Shown one piece after another: positions 22,901-34,640 of a DNA stretch of 64,000 bases (the stretch's first letter is position 1; the number at the start of each line of letters is the position of its first letter). The position numbers were made by a program, and so were the translations under genes. Under the pieces are notes generated by a model, which was given only the letters and a program-made list of their open reading frames with translations, did no database searches and had not been told where the DNA came from. This DNA comes from Gremmenia infestans (Eukaryota > Ascomycota > Leotiomycetes > Helotiales > Hamatocanthoscyphaceae): contig JAFEVB010000002.1 in the NCBI GenBank assembly GCA_032629725.1, forward strand, positions 3,224,001-3,288,000. Reading direction: 5' to 3'.

Positions 22901-25900
22901 TGATTCATTAGAACTACCACTGCCGTGTGGAATCGAGTCTAGAAATTCGGGATTGCCCCCCTTCCCTTCCCCCCTCCTTCGAATGATCATCCTTTAAGGA
23001 TGGGATAATTAGATCTCGCTTCGGGTGTCGAGTATCTTAGAGCGGCTCAAGATCTTTGACTCAATACAGCTGGGCTCATAAGCGGCGCTCTGAACTAGGC
23101 TGAACTCCACAGATCCAAGGATATGTCCCGCCTTATGGATTTATGAGGCGTTCTGATTGACGAGGGCGATGTGCATTATTTCAAGGCATATGGTCAAGGG
23201 AAGATCCGATGTTGCCGAAGGGTCCAGAACGAAGTTCTCACTATGGCCCGCTCGATACGCTGGTGCTTTTTAAAGCCAATAACAGATCGAGGTAATAAAC
23301 ACTTTATGCACACAGCCCAACGTAGCAATGCTAAATTGAGATTATCACTTGAATCGTCGAGGAGCTGTGGCGGGGAGGGCATAAATTTTACCGGGAATAT
23401 CGAGGAAATGAGGACTAAACAAGGGCTTAACTACTTGGGTTACCCCTTCTGCAGGACGAGGCTCACGCTGAACACGTTGTAATTTCACGTTATGAAGTAC
23501 ACGTTCAGAACTAAACAACTCATTTATATGTACCTAGAGATTCAAGTGAACCCCAGAAAGGCCGCATGCTGATCATCATAATACTCACAAGGAATAAAGG
23601 TTACTTTATAGCCTTATACTGCTTCCAATTAGGTAAAAAAGAGATCTACCGAAGGCCTGCATTACTGACTTCGCAAGAGTGATCTTAACTTTTGATATCC
23701 AATATCCGCCATGTCCAGATGAAGTCTTTTTCAGCAGCAACAATGAAACTAAACCGCAGGCTGTAGCTAAATATAACATGGGTTTCCCGCTCTTGATACG
23801 AGGGTAGTATATGAATCTTGGAGATCGGACGCGCAGACGATCGGCATCATCGGATAGGGGACCGAGTTAATCATTTTCAAGCCCCAATCTGATCATTGCG
23901 CTGTAGTGATTGCAAACTTCCTTCAGCAAGCCGCACTTCCCGCTGACAGTGCCTCGCGGGCATGTGCCTTACTAGCAGGAGTAGCTTCATGTTTGAAGTC
24001 AAGCTTAGTGGTCATGGAGCTCTTGCTGGCTAATGCATCTACTTGATGCCCAATCAGCTATCAACTACTGGCTGCCTTCCCCACCTGCGCACCATAGATA
24101 GGACTAAAGGCGACACTAGTCAGCCTTAATGAGATGATTTAAATGAGACAATTCTTCTAGAAGAACTTGAATCGTGTGGAATGTGGCTTGCACTAGCACG
24201 AGTTGTAAAAAGTGGGACACTCTCACACAGCTGTTTTGAACATTTCGGCAACTAAAGTAACGCGCTCGGTCTTCAAGGTGAACCGGTATTCCCCGTTTGA
24301 GGACCCAACATTTGAGTTGATCGCCGCTTGGCCTGGCTGTGCGGTTTGTGAACTTCGTCAGTAGTGGAGACTAAAACATGGTTTTGGGTCGTTCCTTAAT
24401 GGCGGAGGCTTTTGCAAGATGCTGTGGTGTTTCAGCTCAGTAAGAGACTCAAGCAGAACAGGCAGAGATCAAATTTCTCTTTATCACTGACCTGATTTGC
24501 CGAGGCATTTCCCGTAGAGATCATCTCATCTCCTGTCATCTTTGAGGGATAGCCTCGGGGCTCTTCCAAACTTTTCCGTAGCTTGTAGTGAGCACCAGTA
24601 GATCTTGGGTGTATGCAGCCAATGAACCTCGCGGGGGTTATTCGCATCATTCCAAGAGCGCGTGTCCACCACGTGTCGAATCTCCCGTGCATTGCAATTC
24701 GGATACGCCGTTGACGGATAGAAAGCACCTAGTTGTCCGTATTTGGATTGACGCTGATACGCCACGCCTTGCTATCCATGAAACATTAGGGCAAGATCAT
24801 AATCCGGGTGGTAGCTTGCACCCGGCATCCGTGATCAAAGCGCTGCATACATCATGAGAGCTGTATTGAGTTTAGAGAAGAGGTGGACAAGTTTGGTTTC
24901 TTTCCGAACTTTGGATTCCCGTGGATGATACGGTACCGTACTATAAATATAAAGTTCAACAATCGTACTCGTCGCTGCGGGGACTCGAGTAATTGCATTG
25001 TTCCGATGCGTTCATAGAAGATTGAGATCACCAGCGCTCCTTCTGGTGCTGGAAGTGGTGCCTGACCTCGTCGGAGACAAGCGCCTGGTCCCGCACGGAG
25101 TACGGTACAGTACGCGGAGCTTGACCATCCATGCGAGATGAAGGTCGATGAAACAATCATGCCATCCGGACTCCAATCAGTGCTAGACCAAGCTTCCATT
25201 ACTGTATTCTAGCGGGCTTCTAGCTTTGTCAAGGCCTGCCACCATGCCACGGACCCAGGGGACCGCACCCCTGGATTTTCCGGTCGATCGCTATTGCCTT
25301 CTTTGGTCGTAGTCACACTTAATGCTTGGTCGTGAAGACTTGCCTTGCCAACGCCAACACATGCACTATTAAGGGCCTAGTCAGGTAGTCTGTAATTTAG
25401 ACCTCATTTTACTTCTACAAGTACAGTAGCAAGTTGCGGCAAAAAATAATTGGAAATTAGACGTATTTCTATTCGGCAGAGTCGTGAACGTGACAATTTA
25501 GTGCGGCCGTCCGGGGGAAAGGGTGATCCAAGCAGTGCAGTTCAGGCACAGAGCGAGGCAAGGTAAGGCAAGGCAAGGCAAGCCACACAGAGCCAACCCT
25601 CAAATTGTCTGCCGCGGGAGGAGGATGAACCCGGTACAGATTGTCAGAGTACCGGTAATTTGGTGCGTTGAAGGGCTGACGCCGCACTCAAGACAACTTT
25701 GATTTTTCTCATCTCGTGTTGCAGTACCTACCAAAAAGAAACGTATTGCAGATAATCTTACGGTCTGCGCCGTTGAACGTCTAAAGGGGAAGGTTGTGTA
25801 CTCCGTAGAAAATGAAGAAAAATACCCCCTCATTGAAACTCGGGCCATGGGCGAATAGAGTACAAGGATGGAAAGGGGCTAATGAATCCCATGTGAGTGG

Positions 25901-27500
25901 AAACTTTCCTGTTGACAGGGGTATGCCACGCGCGTGGGGCGGAGAATTTTTGATGTACTTCGTAACTGGGCAGTTCCAGGTCTGAGCTTGCTGACTGACG
26001 ACTGGAAGTACTCCGTACCTCCGTACGTAAATACACATTCTGGGCTACCACTGACCTGACCACTGGTACAATGTAGTCCTTACTTGCCAAAGTTAGCGAG
26101 TCTCAACAGTTGCCATGATGAGTTACCTCAGCATGTAATGTGCAGTACTGATTTTGAGGCTGCTGCAATAATTGAACGCGAGATGGCATACCTACCGTAA
26201 TTATAAGATCTTCCATCTGCCGCCCTCTTCTCGCACAGACCTTCATCATCGCGTGGGAGGTGGGAACTATCCTGGTAGCGGCGCGATGTTGTGTGGTCGG
26301 AGCGTTTTGTTGGAAGAGAGCTTGGTTGGCTGTGACTCAAAGAATGCATGGAGAGTCTCTCGAGTCGGATCTGAGCTTTATACTCCGTACACATGTGTAT
26401 CACCCCTGGAAATTGACCTATTACATGCTTTACTTCGATAACTTCTAATCAGATAAAGCGGCAATAGTAGGCTTGGCCTAGGGACTCTGGACTTTCTAAT
26501 GTATAGTCCCGCCTTCATACGAAGCATTAGTAAGAAGTAAACCAAATATATCCCACTAGTATTGGAATGTACAGTAATCTGTACGAAGTACTGCGAAATA
26601 ATTTCATGCAATCCATCGGACCGATGGGTGACCCATGCAGACAGTGGTTTACCGGCTGGGCTCCGCGCACCTGGAGTAATGACGATGTTTCAGGGTCCAG
26701 GGTCAGAGGCTTCCTTTTCTCTTCTTTCAGGCTCAAAGGAAATTCTAAGACTCGGATGGTTGAAGCATTTTTGACTCGGAAGTAGTTAGCGCGACACCAG
26801 AATCGAACACTTTACAACAGCTTTTGGTTGGAAATTGTCGGATCCGGGCGGGTTTTGCGAGTCCGCGGAAGCTTGACTTCTGTAGATGTATTCCAAATTT
26901 AGATATGAAGCAATCTTTCAGTACCGCTGAAATGTTGCGAAAATGACATTTGCATTTTAATACAAAGCACTAACTTATATAAAACCTCGGACACTAGTTC
27001 CGTCCCAGCTTTCTGTGAAACAAACTTGTGTCGCTGGCTTTTCGCCTGAAGTGGCTGAGCAAGTTGTCGCTTGTCCACTTGCTTGGGTGGTAAGTTTACG
27101 GAGGAGCACGGTTTAGTAAGGAGCAAAATGCGTCAATAACGGAGCAATATATACTTTAGGCTGCTATGAACCTAGCATAGGCAGTAGTAGAGCTGGATAC
27201 AGGATATGAGGCGCTTGTACGTCGTATAATAATATTATAATAATAACGGCTTGCTCGAGTCAAGCTCGATAGGGGATAGGGGTAGAAGGGTGCAAAGTGG
27301 TGGCCCACCATGGGACCTGGGGGTGTCAGGGGTGACCTTCTTTCTGCTTTTCTAGAATGCTGGTATCCCTGCTTACCTTACCTTAGGGCCTGAGTGTCTT
27401 CATGCTGCTCCGAGCCCAAATAGTCAAATAAGCACCAGCACCCACCCCTGGCCTTTCCCTTGGGACGGATGACGATTTGGAGGAAGAGAAGGAAGAATCG
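19952..27500. other. Gene-poor region of about 7.5 kb
   Basis: No open frame longer than about 115 codons is present. None of those seen has a recognisable domain, plausible splice partners or a hydrophobic pattern. I detect no terminal repeats, reverse transcriptase, integrase or transposase motifs, and no convincing tRNA or rRNA. Base composition is mixed rather than extremely AT-rich. The right part (about 25.0-26.4 kb) contains several copies of the octamer ACTCCGTA and a short pentanucleotide repeat. It may be a degraded region, distal regulatory DNA for the zinc-finger gene to the right, or may carry non-coding transcripts. The sequence alone does not decide. Confidence 0.5.
25555..25584. 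repeat. Short AAGGC-type tandem repeat
   Basis: About six imperfect copies of a five-base unit (GGCAA, with one GGTAA variant) lie in tandem within non-coding sequence. This is a simple microsatellite-type repeat. Confidence 0.75.
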
Positions 27501-29483
27501 CGCTGCACTGCTTCTCGTTTGATCCTCATCCTGCATAAACTCGACGAAAGAAAATATCTCCTACTTTACTTACTACATACCACCTACTCGTTTGATCCAA
27601 AGTACACAACATAATACGTTGTACCCTCTCTCGGACGATTCCTCCCCTCTCGCCGAATCTTCCGTCCTCTGGCCATCCACGCTGAGATAGATAGATCCCT
27701 TGAAGGCCCTCAAGTCGCGTACTCTGCATACAGGAAGGATCATCAACGTCAATATCAACATTAGGAAAAAAGCAGCATTTCTTTTAGAATTGTAAATTTC
27801 CTTGACTCGGGCACTACCAACACCCTTGCTAGGTTTCTCTGCGTGGGGCGTGGTAAGGTTTAAGTCAGGTCTTTATAGGAACAGGACACGACAGGACGGA
27901 GCAACACCAAGAAAGCGAAGCGAAAAAAGTTCCCCAGCTCAAAAGTGCCGCTTCAACAACGCAACACAACAACACTCGCCCTCCTCGACTCTTTGGCAGA
28001 AGTCATTTTCGACTTCGCGAACTGCTAGCATCACAGTCGGACGGTAAGAACATCTCTACGAAAACAGATCCGCGGCATCTCACAGCCTTGACGCACGTTG
28101 GTCCCTCGAAAGCTCGAACGTCCCCGTCCACAATCCACCCCCGTGGACGCCGCCTCTACGAACAAGCGCATAGGTCTTTGCTTGGTCGTGTCACCAGCTC
28201 AACGACGATATCTGAAGATTGATCAACCACTGTAGGAAATCAAGTCTAGGTAAACACCACGCGTTTTGAGTATTGAAGAGCACTGGCTAACCCTCGTGTT
28301 TCGGGACAGCCGACATCCTTCAGCCCATCTACCAAGCTACGATTTGCACTCGCATCCGAATCTCGTTTTATTCTACGCAAACAACTTTCGAATTCATCCT
28401 ACACCCCAACCTGCATATCAGCCAGCTCAAATAGCCGCTTTCAACAATACTGCCAGTCGGCGCCGATACAACGAAATAACGGACTACGGCCGCTCAACAA
28501 CCTGTGTGGATTCAATAGGTCATACACCGAGTCTTTGTCTACCAGGTCCACTGCCTACGTTTGAGCCCGGCGTTCCGACAAGTCGCTTCATCGGACGAAC
28601 CTTTGGCTCGTGCCTCAAACACTGCAGCGTACCGTGAATTCTACCAAGAAACAAAAAACACTACAAGGTCCTGGACAGCCAGCAGTTACACAAGTTGGGC
28701 GAGTTTATCCAGCTGCACCATACTCTTCCGTGGCGAGCCCATCCTGAAAGAACCCGGTCGATCTTTTACATCTACAAAAGCGCATATTTGGTAGCAGAAG
28801 TTGAAGGGTCCTGGGGTTTCAGTCAAAGACCATCTGTTTTTAACCAGTGGCTCGAGCGCTTGCCCGTGCGTTTCTAGCATTGCCGCCACTCCGCAGACCC
28901 AGCATCCGTATTGGCGGATATCTCTTGGGAAATCTACGAAGCCAGGTTAGTCGAAATCTTATTTGATATCGCCCTCCCATCGTTGACGAGCTGAGAACCT
29001 ACGGGTTGATGCATGTTTGCATACTTTCTCCCCACTTTCCCTTGATTTGTAGATTTCCCAAAGTTGGGTGAATTGGCGGTGAACGTGTCTTCGTGTCTTC
29101 ACAGATCGCGCCCAGTTGAAAACTTCAAACCTCTCATAAACAAGTTTTCCTCATGCTAATGATTTCTAAAACAGACTTTTAATATTCCAACCTCTTTACA
29201 ATCTTGTTGACTTTTGCTTTATCCCCGCAACGAAAATCAGAGTCACGTTATTGACGCGTCGCAATACATCTGTGGCGTGTTTGACTTCACCGAATCTGAC
29301 GAGTAAAATCTTGCTCGAGAACTGCGAAAAGCCTTTCTGAAAGCTGCTTCCCGAAACACAGCATCGGATTCCCGAATTTTGACTTGAACTGGCGGACGAA
29401 CACTTGATCCAAGCGTCAGTATTTCACTATAACCGGTGCCCTCCTTCACCTTTATTCAGCCTGTCAATACCCTGAACGTAGTC
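27501..29483 (+). promoter_or_regulatory. Probable promoter and long 5' leader of the C2H2 factor
   Basis: Nearly 2 kb upstream of the zinc-finger start has no gene I can support but differs from the desert to its left. It is rich in CA- and CT-containing leader-like sequence and has short open frames (27802-28047, 28266-28637, 28561-28794) that could be upstream ORFs. Possible intron donors (GTAAGAAC near 28045, GTAAACAC near 28251) are present. Long, intron-containing leaders with upstream ORFs are known for fungal developmental regulators. The transcription start is not visible, so the extent is a guess. Confidence 0.35.
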
Positions 29484-30925
29484 ATGGACATCAAGCAAAT
29501 AGTCAACTCGAAAGGGTCGAAGGGAGTTGCTGCGGCGGCAGTTGCTAATGGCTCTGTGCAAGACTTACATCTTCTTCAATCGATCCAGCAAGCCAACAGC
29601 ATCCCCATGTCTGATACGGGTTCGGAGCGTGGCAACTCTCCTCATGACTCTGAGCGGTCCCGTTATTCGGGATACGGTCCTATGAATGGAATGAACGGAG
29701 CTCCGAACACTATGCGATACCCTTCGCCAACAGCTATGCAAAACACAATGCCAATGATGCAACAACAGCCTTATCGACCAGACAATGGATTCGACAACGG
29801 TATGATGCAGCAAGAGACCGCTCGGCCTGCACGTCAAGCTGGAGGCGACGGCGCTCAAAAGGCATTTCCCTGCAGCTCTTGCGGTAAAGGTTTTGCCCGG
29901 CGGAGTGATCTTGCACGCCATGGTATGTCTTTACAAATCAAAATCATACTGTTTTATTGTGCTAACGAATCTCCAGAACGTATACATAGCGGTGTTCGCC
30001 CCCACGTCTGTGAGCATCCTGGCTGTGGAAAGCAGTTCATTCAGCGGTCCGCTTTGACTGTTCATATGAGAGTCCATACTGGCGAGAAGCCTCACATGTG
30101 CGAACGTTGTGGAAAGGTATAGTCAAATAGTACCCTAGCAATGAACATGCTAACACTCTGTAGCCTTTCAGTGACTCCAGTTCCCTCGCAAGACATAGAA
30201 GAATCCATTCTGGAAAGAGACCTTACAAGTGTCCCTATGCCGACTGTCAGAAGACCTTCACCCGTCGTACCACGCTGACTCGGCACCAAAATCACCACAC
30301 TGGAACTGTTGAGGAAGCGGCAGCTGCAACAGCAGCAGCTCTCGCAACTCGCAGCACCCAAGGTTCGAGACAGCGCTCCGATGGCGAGCAATATTCCAAC
30401 AACGGATCTCCAATGTCAACCCCATCTCCGCTTCAGCGAACACACTCTGTATCCCCAAATTCTGAGCTTGCACCGATGAATCATATGCCTCGTCACCCAG
30501 CAGAGTATCATCAATACATGAACAACAGCTCGCTACCCGGGCATCTCCGTGGTGAATACAGTATTCCTCACCAACCTCCTCCAAGCACAGCCTCTTACTC
30601 TAATGGCATGCGACCAACGTCGCATCCTACTGGTTACGGACCGCCAACTATCCTTGAGCCACCTACCAGCGGGGAACAACGCCAACAAGGAAGTGTGGGT
30701 GGTAGCCCTCATATGAGTAACGCGGGTTGGGCGTCACCTTCGCACAACATGCCGTCACCATCTCATAGCAACTACATGTACCCAGATCCCGACACATATG
30801 GATCTCCGGCACCAATGGGCCAGATGTTTTATCCAAGTTCGAATGTCAGGAGACCACAAAGCACAGAGCCCGACGCCTACGACATCAAGCCGAGAATGAA
30901 CGAGATGTGGACTGCAGCCCAATAA
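29484..30925 (+). CDS. Four-finger C2H2 zinc-finger transcription factor
   Basis: Exons 29484-29922, 29977-30116 and 30164-30925 join in phase to give 446 residues. The N-terminal ~125 residues are Gln/Met/Asn/Ser-rich and likely disordered. Four consecutive C2H2 fingers follow: FPCSSCGKGFARRSDLARH, then CEHPGCGKQFIQRSALTVH, CERCGKPFSDSSSLARH and CPYADCQKTFTRRTTLTRH, joined by TGEKP-type linkers. Both introns interrupt the finger block. A short Ala run (EEAAAATAAALA) comes directly after the fingers. The tail is Pro/Ser/Tyr-rich, typical of activation or repression regions. The finger block resembles fungal regulators of conidiation, sexual development or carbon response such as the Azf1/NsdC/CSP-1 type, but I cannot place it in one orthologue group. 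The start is the first ATG in the frame. Confidence 0.88.
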
Positions 30926-31691
30926 TCTCCTGCTTGCAACGCCAATATATCTCGGTCATAGCTCCCCAGTCTCTACTCGCATCAAATTTTCTTTATCCCC
31001 TTCTAAACTTGTCTGATACCCTGTACATTCATCTCATCATTGCTTTTCGGTTTCATTTGTCTAGGAGTTACACCGGAGCGTTGCATAAAAGCATACATAC
31101 AAGGTCATAGCAACTCATACACAGCCGGCATGGATGCCGCACCTAATTTTTCTAAAAGTGTCTTTTTTTGATTTTGGTCCTCGGGTGGCTCATGTTCTAG
31201 AATTGGTTTCATAACGGCCTTTCCGACCGAGAGGAAGATGGTACGTACGTTGGAGCTACGACGTTTATGAGGATTTGAGGATGACTTCTACTGTCTAGAC
31301 TGGTGGTTACGTATTTCGGGCGATTTATCAATCGTGGTTGATGACTCGGTGAGCAAAGGTAGATAGAGGGGACTTTTTTTTTAGAGAGATTGAGCCTAAG
31401 GTAGCAATACTTGCTTATTACTATAACATGAGCTAGGACAATAAATGTGCAAACATACTTTTAGTCTCTTTATGTGTGACTAGTGTATGATCTTAAACTA
31501 TCTGTCGTATTGATTGAATAAAACCGGGGGCTTGACACTGGTAAACTTGGGATGCTTGGGTAATTAACAGAATTGCTTTTGCTGCGTCCCATCTATTTTG
31601 GTTACACAAAACACCGCCTGGCCCCAACTATACGGTCATTTAAGGACAACTAAACTTGAAACTTTCTTCACCAACCCCAGAATATCAACAC
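30926..31691. other. Convergent intergenic region
   Basis: This is 3' flanking sequence of the zinc-finger gene and of RIB3. It contains T- and A-rich stretches consistent with 3' untranslated regions, and no supported gene. Confidence 0.5.
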
Positions 31692-32480
31692 TCACGTCGT
31701 CCCATTCGCCATCACCAACTTCCCCTCCGTCCTCTCCACATACTCCACCAACGCCTCAATCGTACAGACCTTCAGCCCCCACTTCTTTCCGAAAGCCAAA
31801 CACCCATCCCTCCGCATCATCCCCGGCTCCAACCGCTCGGCCCTCCCCTCAACCTCAACCCCGTCCTCCACAATCTCGCAAATAGCAGCCGCAGGCGCCT
31901 TACCCGCCAGTCTACAAAACTCCACCGCAGCCTCCGTATGTCCAATCCGCTCCCTCACCCCGCCCTCCCGCGCGCGCAGCGGGAACACATGGCCAGGCCT
32001 CCTGAAACTGTCTTTGGTCGCCATCGGATCTGCCAGCGTCCGGCACGTCAGCGCGCGGTCGTGCGCGCTGATGCCCGTGGTTGTCAGCGGCGATTCCGTG
32101 TCGATGGATATGGTGTAGGCGGTGCGGTTCGGGTCTTGGTTTGAGGAGACCATTTGGGGGAGCGCGAGGGATTCGCAGAGGGCGGGGGACAGAGGGGCGC
32201 AGATTAGACCTGAGGTGTGGCGGATCATGAAGGCCATTTTGGAGGGGGTTAGGTCGGCGGCGGCGATGATGAGGTCGCCTTCATTTTCGCGCGAGAGGTC
32301 GTCGAGGACGACTATGAATTCGCCATTTTCTAGCAGGGGGTTTGTATATTAGTTGGGGTTGCTTGCTTGCGCGGGAGTGGGGTTTGAAGAGGTGGGTTTC
32401 AATTGAGGGGGGGTTGACGAACTGAAGGCTTGAATTGTGTCTTCTATGGAGTCAAACTCCTTGGCAATAGATGCTGGCAT
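31692..32480 (-). CDS. RIB3: 3,4-dihydroxy-2-butanone 4-phosphate synthase
   Basis: The enzyme converts ribulose 5-phosphate to 3,4-dihydroxy-2-butanone 4-phosphate and formate, supplying the four-carbon unit of riboflavin. Exon 1 (32480-32423) encodes MPASIAKEFDSIEDTIQAF. After a 93-nt intron, exon 2 (32329-31692) continues KNGEFIVVLDDLSRENEGDL in phase. The total is 231 residues, the family's normal length. Motifs are the acidic loop DDLSRENEGDLI, RHTSGLICAPL, and the metal and phosphate-binding segment RPGHVFPLRAREGGV followed by RIGHTEAAVEFCRLAG. A model starting at the internal Met (32237) would lose the catalytic acidic loop, so the short first exon matters. Start codons of this gene and COQ3 are divergent and 410 bp apart. 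Confidence 0.93.
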
Positions 32481-32890
32481 GCTGTATTGCTTTTGTGTAG
32501 GTACTTGTAGATTTCGAAGAAAGAAAAACTGCCCCGCGCCGGCTACAAAGTATATTTTGAAGGTGGGGTGGAGTGAGTACGTTCGTTTGAGATGATTCTA
32601 GACTTCTAGAGGGTAAATTGGCTTTGGAAGGAGAGAAGAGAATATCTGAACAACCAAGAAATGATCTTTGAATTCGCAAGAAAAAGAGAGTTTGAATAAT
32701 GTACGAATCTAGTAAGCGGAACCGCAAAACAGAACAGACAGTCGGGCTGATGCAATACAAGACAAGGGTCTTTTTAAGCCGAGGCGGATTAGTCATGCCT
32801 CAAAATTGCTTTCCAAGCTTCACGTCTGCATCAGTCAGTCACTTCACAAACGCCCAATTCCGGCCTAGAACCTTACACATCAAATTCTTA
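32481..32890. promoter_or_regulatory. Divergent promoter, RIB3 / COQ3
   Basis: This 410-bp region lies between divergent start codons of two cofactor genes. An open frame from 32699 extends COQ3 upstream but lacks presequence character, so I treat it as leader. No specific binding site stands out. Confidence 0.4.
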
Positions 32891-33763
32891 ATGACAATGG
32901 CAATGGCAACACCTCTCCGCCCCACCTCCCTCCGAAACCTCCATCTCCTCCTCCGAACAGCCCCCCGCTTCGTACACAACCAATTCCGGTCTCACAGCAA
33001 CACCAGCAGCACCACAAGCAGCGTCAACCCAACCGAAGTCTCCCACTTCAACGCCCTCGCATCAACATGGTGGGATCCGCATGGCTCCTCGCGCCTCCTG
33101 CATCTCATGAACCCGCTGCGCCACGACTTCATCCATCGGTGCCACAGCGTGCAGCCCGTGCCTCCCCCTTCAGCAAACCTGCGGTATCTGGACATTGGTT
33201 GCGGCGGCGGCATCTTCGCCGAGAGCGCTGCGCGGTTAGCGGGAACAGGACTCGTGACGGCGATTGATCCCTCGCCCGAATTACTGGGCGTTGCTCAGGC
33301 GCACGCGAGGAGGGATCCGGGCCTCAGCGGGAAACTATCGTATCTGAATACATCGATTGAAGGATTGGCGAAGCCGGGGTCGGTCGAGGAGCAGTATGAT
33401 GTGTTGTCGCTGTTTGAGGTCATTGAGCATATCACGCACCCGGCCGAGTTTCTGGATGCGTGTCAGGAGTATGTGAAGCCGGGGGGCTGGATCGTTATGA
33501 GTACGATTGCGCGGACGTGGACGAGTTGGTTTACGACGAAGCTGGTGGCGGAGGATTTGGTGGGGATTGTGCCGAGGGGGACGCATGATTGGGGGAAGTA
33601 TATTAATGAGGAGGAGTTGAGGGGCTACTTTTTGGAGAAGAGAGGCTGGAATAGTCCGATGGTTATGGGTGTTGTATACGTGCCGGGGTTGGGGTGGAAG
33701 GAAGTCAGTGGGAGTGAGAAGGTTGGAAACTACTTCTTCGGAATCAGAAAGGACGAGGTTTGA
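32891..33763 (+). CDS. COQ3: Ubiquinone biosynthesis O-methyltransferase COQ3
   Basis: COQ3 performs the two O-methylation steps of coenzyme Q synthesis on the matrix face of the inner mitochondrial membrane. It is a single exon. From the ATG at 32891 the product is 290 residues, with an Arg/Ser/Leu-rich N-terminus (TSLRNLHLLLRTAPRFVHNQF) typical of a presequence. The family hallmark SHFNALASTWWDPHGSSRLLHLMN comes next. The SAM-binding motif I is YLDIGCGGGIFAESAARL with AIDPSPELL after it, and post-motifs are DVLSLFEVIEHI and YVKPGGWIVMSTIART. The last third carries GTHDWGKYINEEEL. The frame is open upstream to an ATG at 32699, but that would bury the presequence, so 32891 is preferred. Confidence 0.92.
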   Translation: MTMAMATPLRPTSLRNLHLLLRTAPRFVHNQFRSHSNTSSTTSSVNPTEVSHFNALASTWWDPHGSSRLLHLMNPLRHDFIHRCHSVQPVPPPSANLRYLDIGCGGGIFAESAARLAGTGLVTAIDPSPELLGVAQAHARRDPGLSGKLSYLNTSIEGLAKPGSVEEQYDVLSLFEVIEHITHPAEFLDACQEYVKPGGWIVMSTIARTWTSWFTTKLVAEDLVGIVPRGTHDWGKYINEEELRGYFLEKRGWNSPMVMGVVYVPGLGWKEVSGSEKVGNYFFGIRKDEV

Positions 33764-34640
33764 ACAAGGCAGAACGGTGAGTTTGAAAATGCCGCAAAGC
33801 GCGTGAGCTTGGGGCCGCTGAAAACTCACCCTCCCAACTCTATCTTGGCAATAGTCGTTTGTAATATGTTGTAAGATAGGATCCTCGACCAGCAAGTTAT
33901 GCTACGTCGCATTCGAAACATTGTACTTTACTTCTTATTTACTTATAATTTGTCTTGTCTAGCGTAGCGTTTATTCATTTATTATAGTACTCTATTTCAT
34001 TATAGTTTTGACCTTGTACTACCAACGGACGTATTACTGTCAAAAACATCAAACTATTTCTTCAAAACAGGAAGGCACGATCATGTCTAGAAACGCTTCA
34101 ACTTCTCGAAAGGAGATACTAGGTACTTGGTAGCTACTTTTCAAGTTGATTCCTTCCATTTGGTCGATACCCTCTGTATGCAGCTCCTGGTTCAGCCGAC
34201 TTCGAACCTCATACAACACAGGCGTCAGAAGTCGTACACGGTAACAGGAATCTCAAAAGAGCGAAAGGAAATAAAGAAATTTGGATTCTCGGGTTATACA
34301 AGACCAACGGACGGACAATTCTGGGTACCTGAAAAGCTCAAACTCATCGGATTCCGCCGTTTGCCCAAGGAAAGCGGGAAGTAGATGGACGGCCCTCGCG
34401 AAGATTTCTCTTGATCTTCTAATCCTGCTGCCCGAGGCTCTGCTGCCCGAGGTAATGATCTAAAGCAGCAATTCTCTCGAGGTGAATTCGCTAGTATAAG
34501 AAGGTCCTGGAAGATACATTGGAGCCGAGACTTCTCAATATAGCCGGCGTTCTGGAAAGTATCAGACATGCCACGTTCGCATGCGCCTTTACTTGGACAT
34601 TCGGTAGTGCCAAGAGGAAAGGCGTCATGTCGTCCTAGCA
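33764..34640. other. Intergenic, COQ3 to first 2EXR gene
   Basis: Two overlapping open frames (34127-34384 plus, 34294-34641 minus) show no domain or splice support. Otherwise it is AT-rich flanking sequence. Confidence 0.45.

Noticed and set aside
23171..23482. 103-codon open frame in the gene desert
   Set aside because: No family resemblance, isolated, and of a length expected by chance in 7.5 kb.
25080..25125. Inverted GTAC-rich segment as a terminal repeat or palindrome
   Set aside because: Short, imperfect, and without a matching partner elsewhere that I could find.
26770..26860. tRNA-like B-box on the minus strand (GTTCGATTCTGG near 26803)
   Set aside because: No A-box at the right distance and no pairing acceptor or anticodon arms.
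20000..27500. Relic retrotransposon or DNA transposon
   Set aside because: No reverse transcriptase, integrase or transposase motifs and no long terminal or inverted repeats visible by eye; a repeat search would be decisive.
31598..32144. Plus-strand open frames opposite RIB3
   Set aside because: Low-complexity Pro/Ser/Arg-rich antisense shadows of the RIB3 coding exon.
32699..32890. COQ3 start at 32699
   Set aside because: It would place 64 non-family residues before a good mitochondrial presequence; the ATG at 32891 is preferred.
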